From: Pseudomonas sp. Q1-7 | Lineage (GTDB): Bacteria; Pseudomonadota; Gammaproteobacteria; Pseudomonadales; Pseudomonadaceae | Reading direction: 5' to 3' | Length of the DNA: 64,000 nucleotides | NCBI RefSeq assembly: GCF_028010285.1 | Contig: NZ_CP116304.1 | Span: 1,566,501 to 1,630,500, forward strand | Shown here: piece by piece, positions 34,763 through 47,217 of the stretch | Layout: every line of letters starts with the position of its first letter | Numbering within the stretch: the first letter of the stretch is position 1 | Translations under genes and position numbers: made by a program | The notes under the pieces: generated by a model | Told to the model about the DNA's origin: nothing | Databases searched by the model: none | The model's input: the letters and a program-made list of their open reading frames with translations, nothing else

Positions 34763-36220
34763 ATGGGCGATCCGGCGAAGAGGTCCACTACTTCGATCCT
34801 TTCGGTTCGACCTGGCACGCGGCTGATCGCTTGTGCGCTACTGGCAATGCTTGCCCTGGCGGCGGTTGCTGAAACGCTCCCGCGCAACGACAAGTGGTTG
34901 GAGCCCGCGCGTTCCCGGCTGCTGAAGGACAAGCAGGGGTTGCCATTTTTCCCCCATCGGGCCAATACGCCGAACAACACCTTGTTGAGCGTCGGCGATT
35001 TCGATGACGCGCAGGTGTGTGGCGCCTGCCATACCGAGATCTACCGGCAATGGCGCACCTCGATGATGTCCCACGCCTGGGAGGAGCCCATCTACCGCGC
35101 GCTGCTGCGCCATGCCAGCGAAGCCACCGATGGGCGTGTCGATAACTTTTGCACCGGTTGCCACACCCCCATCGGCCTCACCACCGGCCAGATCAATTCG
35201 ACCGTCAATCGCGCCTCGATAGCGTTCACCGCCGAGCACAATCCGATGCCTGGCGTGGACTGCGAGACCTGCCACAACATCAGCGCCCGCACCGGCCTGG
35301 ATAACGGTGCCTACGTACTGAGCCCGCGCGCCCACGGCAAGCCCACCAAGTTCGGCCCGCGCAGCGATGCGGTATCCCCTTACCACGATACGGTCTACTC
35401 CGACCTGCACACGCGCTCCGACTTCTGTGCGACCTGCCACAACGTCACCCACCCTTTCAGTACCGTTGCGGTGGAGCGCACCTATGACGAATGGCTGGAA
35501 AGCCCCTACAGCTTCAACGGCGAGACCTGCCAGAGCTGTCACATGCCGGGTTTCGCCGGCAAGGCGGCGGTCATGGGACCGGAGCGGGCTGACGTGGCGT
35601 CCCACTGGTTCACCGGCGCCAACGCGGCGGTGCTGGAGTACCTGGGTGAAAAGGACGCGGCTCGGCGGGCCCGGGAAAACCTGGCGAAGGCGGCGCAGAT
35701 CAGCTTCGAGTCGCTACCGGAAGATCTGCTGCCGGGTCAGGAGGTGGCGGTACGGGTGAGGGTTGCCAACGTCGGCGCCGGGCACAAGCTGCCTACTGGC
35801 TTTCCCGAGGGGCGCGAAGTCTGGATCGACTTTCATGCGGTGGACGGCGCGGGACGCGAGTTCTACCGACTGGGGGCTGTCGAGGACGGCGCCACCGAGC
35901 CCAATACGCGCAACTTCAAGGTCCATCTCGGCGACAAGGACGGCAAGGAGCTGGACATCGAGGTGTGGAACGCTACCCAGATCCTGTCGGACAACCGAAT
36001 TCTGCCGAAGGGCTACGACATCTGCGAGTTCATCTTCGAGGTGCCGAAGGACGCCGTCGGCCCCATCACCTTGAGGGCGGAACTCAATTACTGGCCTTTT
36101 TCGCAGCGTCTGGTGGATTACCTGTTGGGGCCGGACAGCTTGGAAGTGGAAGTGACGCGCATGGACCAGGTTGCGGAAACCCTGCCCCTGGCGGGGGCGG
36201 CGCAGGCGGCGAAATGGTGA
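34763..36220 (+). CDS. Periplasmic pentaheme cytochrome c (cytochrome c554-like)
   Basis: A 485-residue protein with a signal sequence cleaved near residue 36 (LAAVA|ETLPRN). Five CxxCH motifs bind heme c: C86-H90 (CGACH), C130-H134 (CTGCH), C167-H171 (CETCH), C222-H226 (CATCH) and C256-H260 (CQSCH). The C-terminal half (about 310-485) has no heme and resembles a beta-rich domain. The heme region resembles cytochrome c554-type multiheme folds. No redox partner gene is adjacent. The upstream region is unusually AT-rich and structured, suggesting acquisition. Electron donor and acceptor are unknown. Confidence 0.88.
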   Translation: MGDPAKRSTTSILSVRPGTRLIACALLAMLALAAVAETLPRNDKWLEPARSRLLKDKQGLPFFPHRANTPNNTLLSVGDFDDAQVCGACHTEIYRQWRTSMMSHAWEEPIYRALLRHASEATDGRVDNFCTGCHTPIGLTTGQINSTVNRASIAFTAEHNPMPGVDCETCHNISARTGLDNGAYVLSPRAHGKPTKFGPRSDAVSPYHDTVYSDLHTRSDFCATCHNVTHPFSTVAVERTYDEWLESPYSFNGETCQSCHMPGFAGKAAVMGPERADVASHWFTGANAAVLEYLGEKDAARRARENLAKAAQISFESLPEDLLPGQEVAVRVRVANVGAGHKLPTGFPEGREVWIDFHAVDGAGREFYRLGAVEDGATEPNTRNFKVHLGDKDGKELDIEVWNATQILSDNRILPKGYDICEFIFEVPKDAVGPITLRAELNYWPFSQRLVDYLLGPDSLEVEVTRMDQVAETLPLAGAAQAAKW

Positions 36221-36270
36221 TGCGTTGCCCTTGAGAGCCCATTCGCCCCCGTGAGGCAGCGTTCGGCGGG

Positions 36271-36501
36271 TTACTCCTCCAGCCATTCCTTGGGCACATC
36301 CAGCTTGAGCATCAGTTGGCACTGCTGGCTGTCGGGGTCATAGACGATCACCGCCTCGCCCTTGCGCAGGGCCCGGCGTACCCGTTCGACGCGGGTGTCC
36401 AGCGGCGTGTCGTCGCCGTTGTCGGTGCCTTCGCGGGTGACGAAGTCCTCGATCAGGCGGGTCAGGGTATCGGCTTCGAGCAGATCGAATGGAATGAGCA
36501 T
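36271..36501 (-). CDS. yheU: YheU/UPF0270 family protein
   Basis: A 76-residue protein. The start MLIPFDLLEADTLTRLIEDF and the motif GEAVIVYDPDSQQCQLML are typical of UPF0270. Function unknown. It is 49 bp downstream of the hybrid kinase gene on the same strand, an order also found in P. aeruginosa as I recall. Confidence 0.92.
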   Translation of the reverse strand: MLIPFDLLEADTLTRLIEDFVTREGTDNGDDTPLDTRVERVRRALRKGEAVIVYDPDSQQCQLMLKLDVPKEWLEE

Positions 36502-36550
36502 GGGGCCTCCGGGCAGCGGCGGCAGATGCTAACGCCGCCGTCGCGCGCCG

Positions 36551-39328
<2,778 letters not shown>

Positions 39329-39396
39329 GGGGTGGCCACCCGTGTTGTTATGTCGTTCGTCCCTAGGTGGCACTTTGCTCCTGGCTCAAGCGCCCT

Positions 39397-40590
39397 TCAA
39401 GGGGCGTTTTCACCCTTTCCCACAAGACTTTCCACGGTCGGGACGCGCGTCTCGCTCTCCATTTGCGCGTCATGCTCCAACTGATGACTGAAAGGCTCCA
39501 GGGATTGCTGCAGGGTCGTGGCGTCGCTGGCGAATACCGGCGGACTCATCAGGTAGGCGGTGAGCAGGCGGCTCAGGGCTTCCAGGCTGTCGATATGGGT
39601 GCGTTCGTAGCCGTGGGTGGCGTCGCAGCCGAAGGCCAGCAGGGCGGTGCGGATATCGTGGCCGGCGGCGACCGCCGATTGGGCGTCGCTGTGGTAGTAG
39701 CGGAACAGGTCGCGGCGCAGGGCAATGCCCTGCGCCTCGGCCAGGCGCAGCAGGTGCCGCGACAGGTGGAAGTCGTAGGGACCGCCGGAATCCTGCATGG
39801 CCACGGTCACGGCATGTTCGCTGGAGTGCTGGCCGGGGGCGACCGGGGCGATGTCGATGCCGACGAACTCGCTGACATCCCAGGGCAGCGCGGCGGCCGA
39901 GCCGGAGCCGATCTCCTCGGTGATGGTGAACAGCGGGTGGCAGTCGATCGGCGGTATCAGGCCGCCCTCGGTGATGCCCTTGAGGGCGGTGAGCAGGGCG
40001 GCGACGCCGGCCTTGTCGTCGAGGTGGCGGGCGCTGATATGGCCGCTCTCGGTGAATTCCGGCAGTGGGTCGAAGGCGACGAAGTCGCCCACCGCGACGC
40101 CCAGGCTTTCGCAGTCGGCGCGGGTGGTGCTGTAGGCGTCCAGGCGCAGTTCCACGTGGTCCCAACTGACGGGCAGGCTGTCCACCTGGGTATTGAACGC
40201 ATGCCCGGAGGCCAGCAGGGGCAGGACGCTGCCGCGCAGCACCCGGCCGTCACCGAACAGGCTGACGCGGCTGCCCTCGGCGAAGCGGCTGGACCAGCAG
40301 CCCACCGGCGCCAGGGCCAGGCGGCCGTTGTCCTTGACCTCGCGGACGATGGCGCCAATGGTGTCCAGGTGCGCCGATACCGCGCGGTCCGGGCTGTTCT
40401 GCCGGCCCTTGAGGGTGGCGCGAATGGTGCCGCGGCGGGTCAGTTCATAGGGAATGCCGATCTCGTCCAGGCGCTCGGCGACGTAGCGCACGATGGTGTC
40501 GGTGAAGCCCGTGGGGCTGGGGATGGCGAGCATCTCCAGCAGCACCTTCTGCAGGTAGGCGAGGTCGGGTTCGGGAAGGTTCTGGCTCAT
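39397..40590 (-). CDS. M42-family peptidase of the NAGGN osmoprotectant cluster
   Basis: A 397-residue metallopeptidase. Motifs ADxDT-like SAHLDTIGAIV, ARHLDDKAGVAAL and ITEEIGSGSAAAL carry the expected metal ligands and catalytic Glu pair. ATG 40590 (MSQNLPEPDLAYLQKV) follows AGGAGACTTC. This gene regularly accompanies asnO and ngg in NAGGN clusters. It may trim or recycle the dipeptide or its precursors; its exact role is not established to my knowledge. Confidence 0.88.
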   Translation of the reverse strand: MSQNLPEPDLAYLQKVLLEMLAIPSPTGFTDTIVRYVAERLDEIGIPYELTRRGTIRATLKGRQNSPDRAVSAHLDTIGAIVREVKDNGRLALAPVGCWSSRFAEGSRVSLFGDGRVLRGSVLPLLASGHAFNTQVDSLPVSWDHVELRLDAYSTTRADCESLGVAVGDFVAFDPLPEFTESGHISARHLDDKAGVAALLTALKGITEGGLIPPIDCHPLFTITEEIGSGSAAALPWDVSEFVGIDIAPVAPGQHSSEHAVTVAMQDSGGPYDFHLSRHLLRLAEAQGIALRRDLFRYYHSDAQSAVAAGHDIRTALLAFGCDATHGYERTHIDSLEALSRLLTAYLMSPPVFASDATTLQQSLEPFSHQLEHDAQMESETRVPTVESLVGKGENAP

Positions 40591-40620
40591 GAAGTCTCCT
40601 TCGTTCGAGGACTTGGGTCC

Positions 40621-40650
40621 TTGGGATGGGTAGCGCTCGCAAAACCCATC
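40621..40650. repeat. Degenerate TGGGATGGGT...AACCCATC repeat
   Basis: GGGATGGGTAGCGCTCGC followed by AAAACCCATC is a diverged member of the ATGGGTTTCG/CAACCCATCC family, lying between ngg and the peptidase gene. Confidence 0.45.
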
Positions 40651-40699
40651 TCCGGTGTGAGGAGTATCGCCCCGCTCGCGGAGCGTTGCCCGCCACATG

Positions 40700-42445
40700 C
40701 TACGGAGACGGTGTGCGCGTCAGCGGGAACAGCAGGTCGATGAAGCGCTCCGCCGTGGGCTGCGGCTGGTGGTTGGCCAGGCCGACGCGCTCGTTGGCCT
40801 CGATCAGCACGTAGTCCGGCTGGTCGGCGGCCGGTACCAGCAGGTCCAGCCCCACCACCGGGATTTCCAGGGTGCGGGCGGCGAGGATGGCGGCCTCGGC
40901 CAGGGCCGGGTGGAGGCTCGCGGTGACGTCTTCCAGGGTGCCGCCGGTGTGCAGGTTGGCGGTGCGCCGCACGGCCAGGCGGGTGCCCGCCGGCAGCACG
41001 CTGTCGTAGTCGAAGCCGGCGGCGCGCAGGGTGCGCTCGGTCTCGCCGTCCAGCGGAATGCGGCTCTCGCCCTGGGTGGCGGCCTGGCGCCGGCGGCTCT
41101 GCCGCTCGATCAGCTGGCGCAGGCTGCGCTGGCCGTCGCCGACCACTTCGGCCGGGCGGCGGACGGCGGCGGCCACCACCTCGTAGTTGATCACCACCAC
41201 CCGCAGGTCCAGGCCCGGGTGGCAGCTTTCCAGCAGCACGCGGCTGTCGAAGTGTTCGGCGGCGGCGATGGCGGTGCGCACCTCGTCCGGGCTGCGCAGG
41301 TCGACGGCCACGCCCTGGCCCTGCTCGCCATTGACCGGCTTGACGACGAGGCTGCCGTGCTCGGCAAGGAAGGCGGCGTTGTCCGCCTCCGAGCCGGCCA
41401 GGCGCTGGGCCGGCTGGCGGATGCCGACCTGGGCCAGCGCGCGGTGGGTGAGGTGCTTGTCCTGGCAGAGGGTCATGCTCACCGCGCTGGTCAGGTCGCA
41501 GAGCGATTCGCGGCAGCGGATTCGCCGGCCGCCCAGGCTGAGGCTGAACAGGCCGCCCTCGGCGTCGTCCACCTGCACGCCGATGCCACGGCGCAGCGCC
41601 TCGTCGACGATGATGCGGGCGTAGGGGTTGAGCTGCTCTTCGGGGCCGGGGCCGATGAACAGGGTCTGGTTGATGCTGTTCTTGTGCTTCACCGCGAAGG
41701 TGGCCAGCTCGCGGAAGCCCAGTTTGGCGTAGAGCGCCTTGGCCTGGCGGTTGTCGTGCAGCACCGAGAGGTCGAGGTAACTGAGTTCGCGGCTCATGAA
41801 GTGCTCGATCAGGTGGCGCACCAGCGCTTCGCCGACGCCGGGGCGGCTGCATTGCGGGTCCACCGCCAGGCACCAGAGGCTGGAACCGCCTTCCGGGTCG
41901 CCGAAGGCCTTGGCGTGGTTGAGGCCCATGACGGCGCCGATCACCTGGCTGTCGCGTTCGTCCTCGGCCAGCCAGTACACCGGCCCGCCCTGGTGGCGCG
42001 GGGTGATGGCGTCCTGGTTCACCGGCAGCATGTCGCGGCAGCGGTAGAGCTGGTTCACCGCCTGCCAGTCCGCCTCGCTCACGGCGCGGCGGATGCGGAA
42101 GCCGCGAAAGGCGCGGCGTGCCGGGCGGTAGTCGGTGAACCAGAGGCGCAGGGTGTCGGACGGGTCGAGGAACAGCTGCTGCGGCGCCTGCGCCAGCACC
42201 TGCTGGGGGGCGGCGACATAGAGGGCGATGTCGCGCTCGCCGGGGCGTTCGTCCAGCAGTTCGTGGGCCAGGATGGTCGGGTCGGCGAAGGTATGGCCGA
42301 GCAGCAGGCGGCCCCAGCCGCAGTGCAGGACCTGTGGCGCGGCGTGGGGCGCCTGATGTTCTTCGGCCAGGCGCGCCTGTAGGCGCTGGTAGGACGGTGC
42401 CTGGCCGCGCAGCAGGCGTTGGCTGTGCAGGGTATGGGCTTTCAT
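40700..42445 (-). CDS. ngg: N-acetylglutaminylglutamine synthetase (GNAT plus ATP-grasp)
   Basis: A 581-residue fusion. A GNAT acetyltransferase domain covers about 115-275 (VDPQCSRPGVGEALVRHLIEH contains the acetyl-CoA loop). An ATP-grasp domain covers about 320-575 (VVKPVNGEQGQGVAVDL). It acetylates glutamine and joins a second glutamine, giving the intermediate of the osmolyte NAGGN. It starts at ATG 42445 (MKAHTLHSQRLLRGQAPSYQ), 4 bp after the asnO stop, so the two are one operon. NAGGN is made under salt stress in P. aeruginosa and related bacteria. Confidence 0.93.
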   Translation of the reverse strand: MKAHTLHSQRLLRGQAPSYQRLQARLAEEHQAPHAAPQVLHCGWGRLLLGHTFADPTILAHELLDERPGERDIALYVAAPQQVLAQAPQQLFLDPSDTLRLWFTDYRPARRAFRGFRIRRAVSEADWQAVNQLYRCRDMLPVNQDAITPRHQGGPVYWLAEDERDSQVIGAVMGLNHAKAFGDPEGGSSLWCLAVDPQCSRPGVGEALVRHLIEHFMSRELSYLDLSVLHDNRQAKALYAKLGFRELATFAVKHKNSINQTLFIGPGPEEQLNPYARIIVDEALRRGIGVQVDDAEGGLFSLSLGGRRIRCRESLCDLTSAVSMTLCQDKHLTHRALAQVGIRQPAQRLAGSEADNAAFLAEHGSLVVKPVNGEQGQGVAVDLRSPDEVRTAIAAAEHFDSRVLLESCHPGLDLRVVVINYEVVAAAVRRPAEVVGDGQRSLRQLIERQSRRRQAATQGESRIPLDGETERTLRAAGFDYDSVLPAGTRLAVRRTANLHTGGTLEDVTASLHPALAEAAILAARTLEIPVVGLDLLVPAADQPDYVLIEANERVGLANHQPQPTAERFIDLLFPLTRTPSP

Positions 42446-42449
42446 CGGT

Positions 42450-44219
42450 TCAGAGTCCCTGTTGATTGAGCCAGAGGTTGAGGGCGGCCATCTGCCAGAG
42501 CTTGGAGCCACGCAGCGGGGTGATGTCCTGCTCCGGGCTGGCCAGCAGCTGTTCCAGCATGGCCGGCTGGAACAGGCCGCGGTCCTGGCTCGGGTCCAGC
42601 AGCAGTTCGCGCACCCAGTCGCGGGTCCGGCCTTCCAGGTGCTTGAGGCCGGGCACCGGGAAATAGCCCTTGGGCCGGTCGATCACCTGGGCGGGAATGA
42701 CCTGGCGCGCGGTGGCCTTGAGCACCGCCTTGCCGCCGTCGCCGAGCTTGAAGCGCGAGGGGATGCGTGCCGACAGCTCGGCCACCCGGTAGTCGAGGAA
42801 GGGCACCCGCGCCTCCAGGCCCCAGGCCATGGTCATGTTGTCCACGCGCTTCACCGGGTCGTCCACCAGCATCACCGTGCTGTCCAGGCGCAGGGCCTTG
42901 TCCACCGGGTCGAGGGCGCCGGGGCGGGCGAAGTGCTGGCGCACGAAGTCGCCGGCCAGGTCGTCGGTGAGCCAGGCCGGCTGCACCGTGGCCTGGTATT
43001 CGCTGTGGGCCCGGTCGAAGAAGGCCGCGCGGTAGCTGCCGAACGGGTCGCGGGTGTCGGCCAGCGGCGGGTACCAGTGGTAGCCGCCGAACAATTCGTC
43101 GGCGCCCTGGCCGCTCTGCACCACCTTGCAGTGCTTGGACACCTCGCGGGCGAGCAGGTAGAAGGCGATGCAGTCGTGGCTGACCATCGGCTCGCTCATG
43201 GCGGCGAAGGCGGCGGGCAACTGTTCCAGCACTTCGTGTTCGCCGATGCGCAGTTGCTGGTGGCGGGTGCCGTAGTGGCGGGCGATCAGGTCGGAGTATT
43301 CGAACTCGTCGCCGCGCTCGCCGCCGGCGTCCTGGAAACCGATGGAAAAGGTCGCCAACTGTTCGACGCCGGTTTCCGCCAGCAGGCCCACCAGCAGGCT
43401 GGAATCCACCCCGCCGGAGAGCAGCACGCCGACTTCGCGGGCGGCGCGCTGGCGGATCGCGACAGCATCGCGCAGGCTGTCCAGCAGCCGGTCGCGCCAG
43501 TCATCGAAACCGAGGCCCTGTTCGTCCTCGCGGGGACCGTACTCCAGTTGCCACCAGAGCCCCTCGTGGCTATTGCCCAGGGCGTCGATCTGCATCCAGC
43601 CGGCTGGTGGCAGCTTTTCCACGCCCTTGACCAGGGTGCGTGGCGCCGGCACCACGGCGTGGAAGTTGAGGTAGAAGTTCAGCGCCTGCGGGTCGAGGGT
43701 GGTATCCAGGTCGCCACCCTGGAGCAGGGCCGGCAGGCTGGAGGCGAAGCGCAGGCGTTGCCCGGTGCGCGACAGATACAGCGGCTTGATGCCGAGGCGG
43801 TCGCGGGCGAGGAACAGGCATTGCGTATCCCGCTCCCAGATGGCCAGGGCAAACATGCCGTTGAGCTTGGGCAGCATGTCCTTGCCCCAGGCGTGCCAGG
43901 CCTTGAGCAGCACTTCGGTGTCGCCCTCGGAATGGAAGCGGTAGCCCAGGGCGAGCAGTTCCTTGCGCAGTTCGGGGTAGTTGTAGAGGGCGCCGTTGAA
44001 CACCATGGCCAGCCCGCGTTCAGGGTCCAGCATGGGCTGCCCGGAGGCATCGGCGAGGTCCATGATCTTCAGCCGGCGGTGGCCCAGGGCGATCGGTCCC
44101 TGGCTGTGCAGGCCCCAGGCGTCGGGGCCGCGAGGTGTCAGGTGGTGGGTAATTCTATCGAGGGCGGCCAGGTCGGCCGGTTGCTTGTCGAAACGCAGTT
44201 CTCCGCAGATGCCGCACAT
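42450..44219 (-). CDS. asnO: N-acetylglutaminylglutamine amidotransferase (asparagine-synthase family)
   Basis: A 589-residue enzyme. The class II glutamine amidotransferase nucleophile C2 (MCGICGELRF) starts the protein. The PPi motif LLSGGVDSSLLVG follows near 260-275. It converts N-acetylglutaminylglutamine to the amide NAGGN, a compatible solute. It is first in the operon asnO-ngg-M42. Length and context distinguish it from general asparagine synthetases. Confidence 0.93.
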   Translation of the reverse strand: MCGICGELRFDKQPADLAALDRITHHLTPRGPDAWGLHSQGPIALGHRRLKIMDLADASGQPMLDPERGLAMVFNGALYNYPELRKELLALGYRFHSEGDTEVLLKAWHAWGKDMLPKLNGMFALAIWERDTQCLFLARDRLGIKPLYLSRTGQRLRFASSLPALLQGGDLDTTLDPQALNFYLNFHAVVPAPRTLVKGVEKLPPAGWMQIDALGNSHEGLWWQLEYGPREDEQGLGFDDWRDRLLDSLRDAVAIRQRAAREVGVLLSGGVDSSLLVGLLAETGVEQLATFSIGFQDAGGERGDEFEYSDLIARHYGTRHQQLRIGEHEVLEQLPAAFAAMSEPMVSHDCIAFYLLAREVSKHCKVVQSGQGADELFGGYHWYPPLADTRDPFGSYRAAFFDRAHSEYQATVQPAWLTDDLAGDFVRQHFARPGALDPVDKALRLDSTVMLVDDPVKRVDNMTMAWGLEARVPFLDYRVAELSARIPSRFKLGDGGKAVLKATARQVIPAQVIDRPKGYFPVPGLKHLEGRTRDWVRELLLDPSQDRGLFQPAMLEQLLASPEQDITPLRGSKLWQMAALNLWLNQQGL

Positions 44220-44305
44220 GAGTCCTTACCGGTGTTGCCGTTGGGGATTTCGTGCTCCTCGGAGGGGAGGCACTCAAGGGTCCGACCCCAGTGTGCGCCA
44301 TCCGT

Positions 44306-44311
44306 TTTATA
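44306..44311 (-). promoter_or_regulatory. Possible -10 element (TATAAA) upstream of asnO
   Basis: In the otherwise GC-rich 120-bp gap before asnO there is one AT-rich patch with TATAAA on the minus strand. No good -35 is visible at the expected distance, which would fit an osmotically regulated or sigma-S-type promoter. Weak evidence. Confidence 0.3.
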
Positions 44312-44339
44312 TCGATTGGTTATGTGGACGGTACCCGAT

Positions 44340-45089
44340 TCACGCCAGGAGTTTCTGCACCGCCAACGACAGGCTCACGGCCACCAGCATCAGGGCGAAC
44401 AGCCGTTGCAGGGTGGCGCCGCGCAAGCGCAGGGCCAGCAGGTTGCCGCACAGCACGCCGATGGCCCCACCGGCCGCCAGGCCACCCAGCAGCGCCATGG
44501 GCGGCTGGGCGCCGGTGAGGTAGAGGAGGAAACCGCCGCCGGATACCAGGGCGATGACCGCCATGGACGTGGCGGTGGCGGCCAGCATCGTCAGCGGGGT
44601 GAACCAGAGCAGGGCCGGCACGATAAGGAAACCGCCGCCCACGCCCATCACCCCCGAGAGTAGGCCCACGCCGGCGCCGATGGCCACCAGTGGCGCGCTG
44701 CGCAACGGGCCGGAGGTGCCAGGGGGCAGCCCCGCGCCGCGCCACATGCGCCAGGCGGACCAGAGCACCAGCAGGCAGAAGCCCAGGATCAGGGCGGATT
44801 CGGGAATGAAGCGTCCCAGCCACTGGCCGAGCGCGTTCCCCGGCCAGCCGGCCAGGGTCAGCAGCAGGACCGGGCGCCAGGACACCAGGCCTTGTCGCGC
44901 GCGGGGGATGGCGCCGACGGCGGCGGACAGGGCCACCGCCCCCAGGCTGACGCCGATGGCGTCACGCAGGGGCAGGTGCAGGCTGAGCAGCAGGGGCAGG
45001 GCCACCAGCGATCCGCCGGCGCCGGTCAGGCCGAGCAGCAGGCCGAGCACGGCGCCGATGCCCAGGGCTTCAAGCAGCAGGAATTCCAT
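44340..45089 (-). CDS. TSUP/TauE-SafE family membrane exporter
   Basis: A 249-residue protein with about eight membrane segments. The GLTGAGGSLVALPLLL and GVMGVGGGFLIVPALL repeats are the paired glycine-rich motifs of the TauE/SafE family, which move sulfite, sulfoacetate and other small anions. The substrate is unknown. It ends 120 bp before the asnO start and begins directly after mnmC (2-bp gap), so it is probably expressed with mnmC. Confidence 0.87.
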   Translation of the reverse strand: MEFLLLEALGIGAVLGLLLGLTGAGGSLVALPLLLSLHLPLRDAIGVSLGAVALSAAVGAIPRARQGLVSWRPVLLLTLAGWPGNALGQWLGRFIPESALILGFCLLVLWSAWRMWRGAGLPPGTSGPLRSAPLVAIGAGVGLLSGVMGVGGGFLIVPALLWFTPLTMLAATATSMAVIALVSGGGFLLYLTGAQPPMALLGGLAAGGAIGVLCGNLLALRLRGATLQRLFALMLVAVSLSLAVQKLLA

Positions 45090-45091
45090 GC

Positions 45092-47059
45092 TCAGGCACT
45101 CTGGCCGCGAATCAGGCGGCGCAGGGCGAAACGGTTGGGATGGCAGGCTTCCGCCACGGCACGGGGAACCGGTAGCGGCTCGTCGTCAAGCCAGGCCGCC
45201 AGCAGCTCGCCGGACAGCGGCGCGGTGATCAGTCCGCGCGAGCCATGGGCGCTGTTCAGGTACAGGCCGTCGAACCAGGGAGCCGGAACATCCGGCACCT
45301 GGCGGGCGTCCCTGGCCAGCACGGCGTAGGCCGTGGCGAAGGCTTCGGCATCGGCCAGCGGACCGACGATGGGCAGGTAGTCCGGGGTGGTGCAGCGGAA
45401 GGCGGCACGGCCTTCGAGCAGGGCTGGGTCCAGTTCGTCGGCGTGCAGGCGGCGGCAGAGGTCGGGGGAAATCTCCTCCAGCAGGGCGAGGTTGCCGGCG
45501 TGTTCGGCGGCGGTAGGTTCCAGGTCCGTGCTGTGGAAGTCGAAGCTGGCGCCCAGGGTGTGCTCGCCGTCGCGCGGCGGCGCCACGTAGCCCTCGGCAC
45601 AGAGCACGGTGCCGAGTCCCGCGCTTTCGGCAGTGACCGGCAGGCGGCTGATCTGCCCTCGAATCCGCTTGAGCTGCAGCCCCGCGGCCTGGGGAAAGCG
45701 CAACACCTCGGCGGCGCCGGCCAGCACCACCACCGGTGCGGTGGCGAGTGTGACGTCGCCGCTTCGGGCGCTCCACAGGTCGTCTTCACGCTGCAGTTCG
45801 AGTACTTCGCGATGGGGAACCAGGTGGATATTCGGGTGCTCGCCCAGCAGGCGGCACAGCGCCGGCGGATGCACCCAGCCGGCCTCCGGGTAGAACAGGC
45901 CGCCGGCGGGCAGGGCGACGCCGGCCAGGGCGCTGGCGGCGGCCTGGTCCAGGCGGTGCAGCAGGTTGGCGGGGAACGCCTCGGCCAGCCTGGCCTGGCG
46001 TTGCGCTTCCTTGTCGTCGAAGGCCAGTTGCAACACGCCGCAGGCCTGCCAGTCGCGGCCCTGTTCCAGCCGCTGCAGGAGCCGGCGGGTATGCCCGAAA
46101 CCGCTGAGGATCAGTCGCGACAGCGGTGTGCCATGGGCGGAGAGCTTCAGATAGAGCACGCCCTGGGGATTACCTGAGGCCTCGCGCGCCGGGGCGTCGT
46201 GACGCTCCAGCAGGGTCACCCGCCAGCCCCGGGCGGCCAGGCTGGCGGCGCTGGCGCAACCGGCCAGTCCGGCACCGATCACCAGCGCCTCGCGCCGCGC
46301 CGGGGCGAAGCGCGGGCGGGCGTACCAGGGCTTGGCCGCGTCGCGGGCCTCACCCGTGAAGCGGCCCTGGCTCATCTCCCACTTCTTGCCGAAGCCCGGC
46401 GTGCGCCGGATGGCGAAACCCACGTCCTTCAGGCTCCGGCGCACGAAGCCGGCGGCGGTGAAGGTGGCCAGGCTGGTGCCGGGGGCGGATAGCCGCGCCA
46501 ACTGGGCGAAGAGGGCGGGGCTCCACATCTCCGGGTTCTTCGCCGGGGCGAAGCCATCGAGGAACCAGGCGTCGATGCGTGCGTCCAGCTCCGGCAGGCA
46601 GTCCAGGGCGTCGCCTATCAGCAGGGTCAGGCTGACGCGACCGCCGGCCAGGTTGAAGCGCTGGAAGCCGGGGTGGACCGCCACGTACTGGTCGAGGAGC
46701 TGGGCGGCCAGCGGCGCCAGTTGCGGCCACAGGCCCAGGGCGCGCTGCAGGTCGTCACGGGTCAGGGGGAATTTTTCCACGCTGACAAAGTGCAACCGGG
46801 CGTCCTCCGGCGCGCAGCGTTCGAACAGCTGCCAGGCGCAGAGAAAATTCAGGCCGGTGCCGAAGCCGGTTTCGCCGATGGTGAAACGCCCGCCCGCTGG
46901 CAGCTCGGCGAAGCGTCGGGCCAGGTCGTTGCCGGCAATGAACACATGGTGGGTTTCGTCGAAGCCTGAGACGGGGGAGAAGTAGACATCGTCGAATTCC
47001 CGCGACAGCGGTCGGCCCTGTTCATCCCACTCGAGCCGGGCGTGATGGAAATCGGACAT
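45092..47059 (-). CDS. mnmC: Bifunctional tRNA mnm5s2U biosynthesis protein MnmC
   Basis: A 655-residue fusion of normal MnmC length. The N-terminal methyltransferase (about 1-245) has IGETGFGTGLNFL and the DAWFLDGFAPAKNPEMW motif. The C-terminal FAD-dependent oxidoreductase (from about 255) starts ALVIGAGLAGCASAASLAAR. It removes the carboxymethyl group and then methylates the wobble uridine of several tRNAs. It is divergent from the polyphosphate:AMP phosphotransferase gene. Confidence 0.95.
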   Translation of the reverse strand: MSDFHHARLEWDEQGRPLSREFDDVYFSPVSGFDETHHVFIAGNDLARRFAELPAGGRFTIGETGFGTGLNFLCAWQLFERCAPEDARLHFVSVEKFPLTRDDLQRALGLWPQLAPLAAQLLDQYVAVHPGFQRFNLAGGRVSLTLLIGDALDCLPELDARIDAWFLDGFAPAKNPEMWSPALFAQLARLSAPGTSLATFTAAGFVRRSLKDVGFAIRRTPGFGKKWEMSQGRFTGEARDAAKPWYARPRFAPARREALVIGAGLAGCASAASLAARGWRVTLLERHDAPAREASGNPQGVLYLKLSAHGTPLSRLILSGFGHTRRLLQRLEQGRDWQACGVLQLAFDDKEAQRQARLAEAFPANLLHRLDQAAASALAGVALPAGGLFYPEAGWVHPPALCRLLGEHPNIHLVPHREVLELQREDDLWSARSGDVTLATAPVVVLAGAAEVLRFPQAAGLQLKRIRGQISRLPVTAESAGLGTVLCAEGYVAPPRDGEHTLGASFDFHSTDLEPTAAEHAGNLALLEEISPDLCRRLHADELDPALLEGRAAFRCTTPDYLPIVGPLADAEAFATAYAVLARDARQVPDVPAPWFDGLYLNSAHGSRGLITAPLSGELLAAWLDDEPLPVPRAVAEACHPNRFALRRLIRGQSA

Positions 47060-47217
47060 GGAGGGTTCCGTGACTGCGAAGCGCGAATGGTAGCCGATCG
47101 GCGATGGATCCGAGATCGGGCTTCCGGCTTTTCTTGTGGGGGTGCCTCTCTGGAAAGGCCCACAGACAGCCTCGCACCCATCCGCTACCTTTTCCCCATC
47201 ACGCCAAGGAGGTCTGC

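Noticed and set aside
39387-39402. Hairpin CGCCC/GGGCG at the end of the M42 peptidase gene
   Set aside because: Arms are only five base pairs and overlap the coding end. On the minus strand there is no T run, so it is not a convincing terminator.
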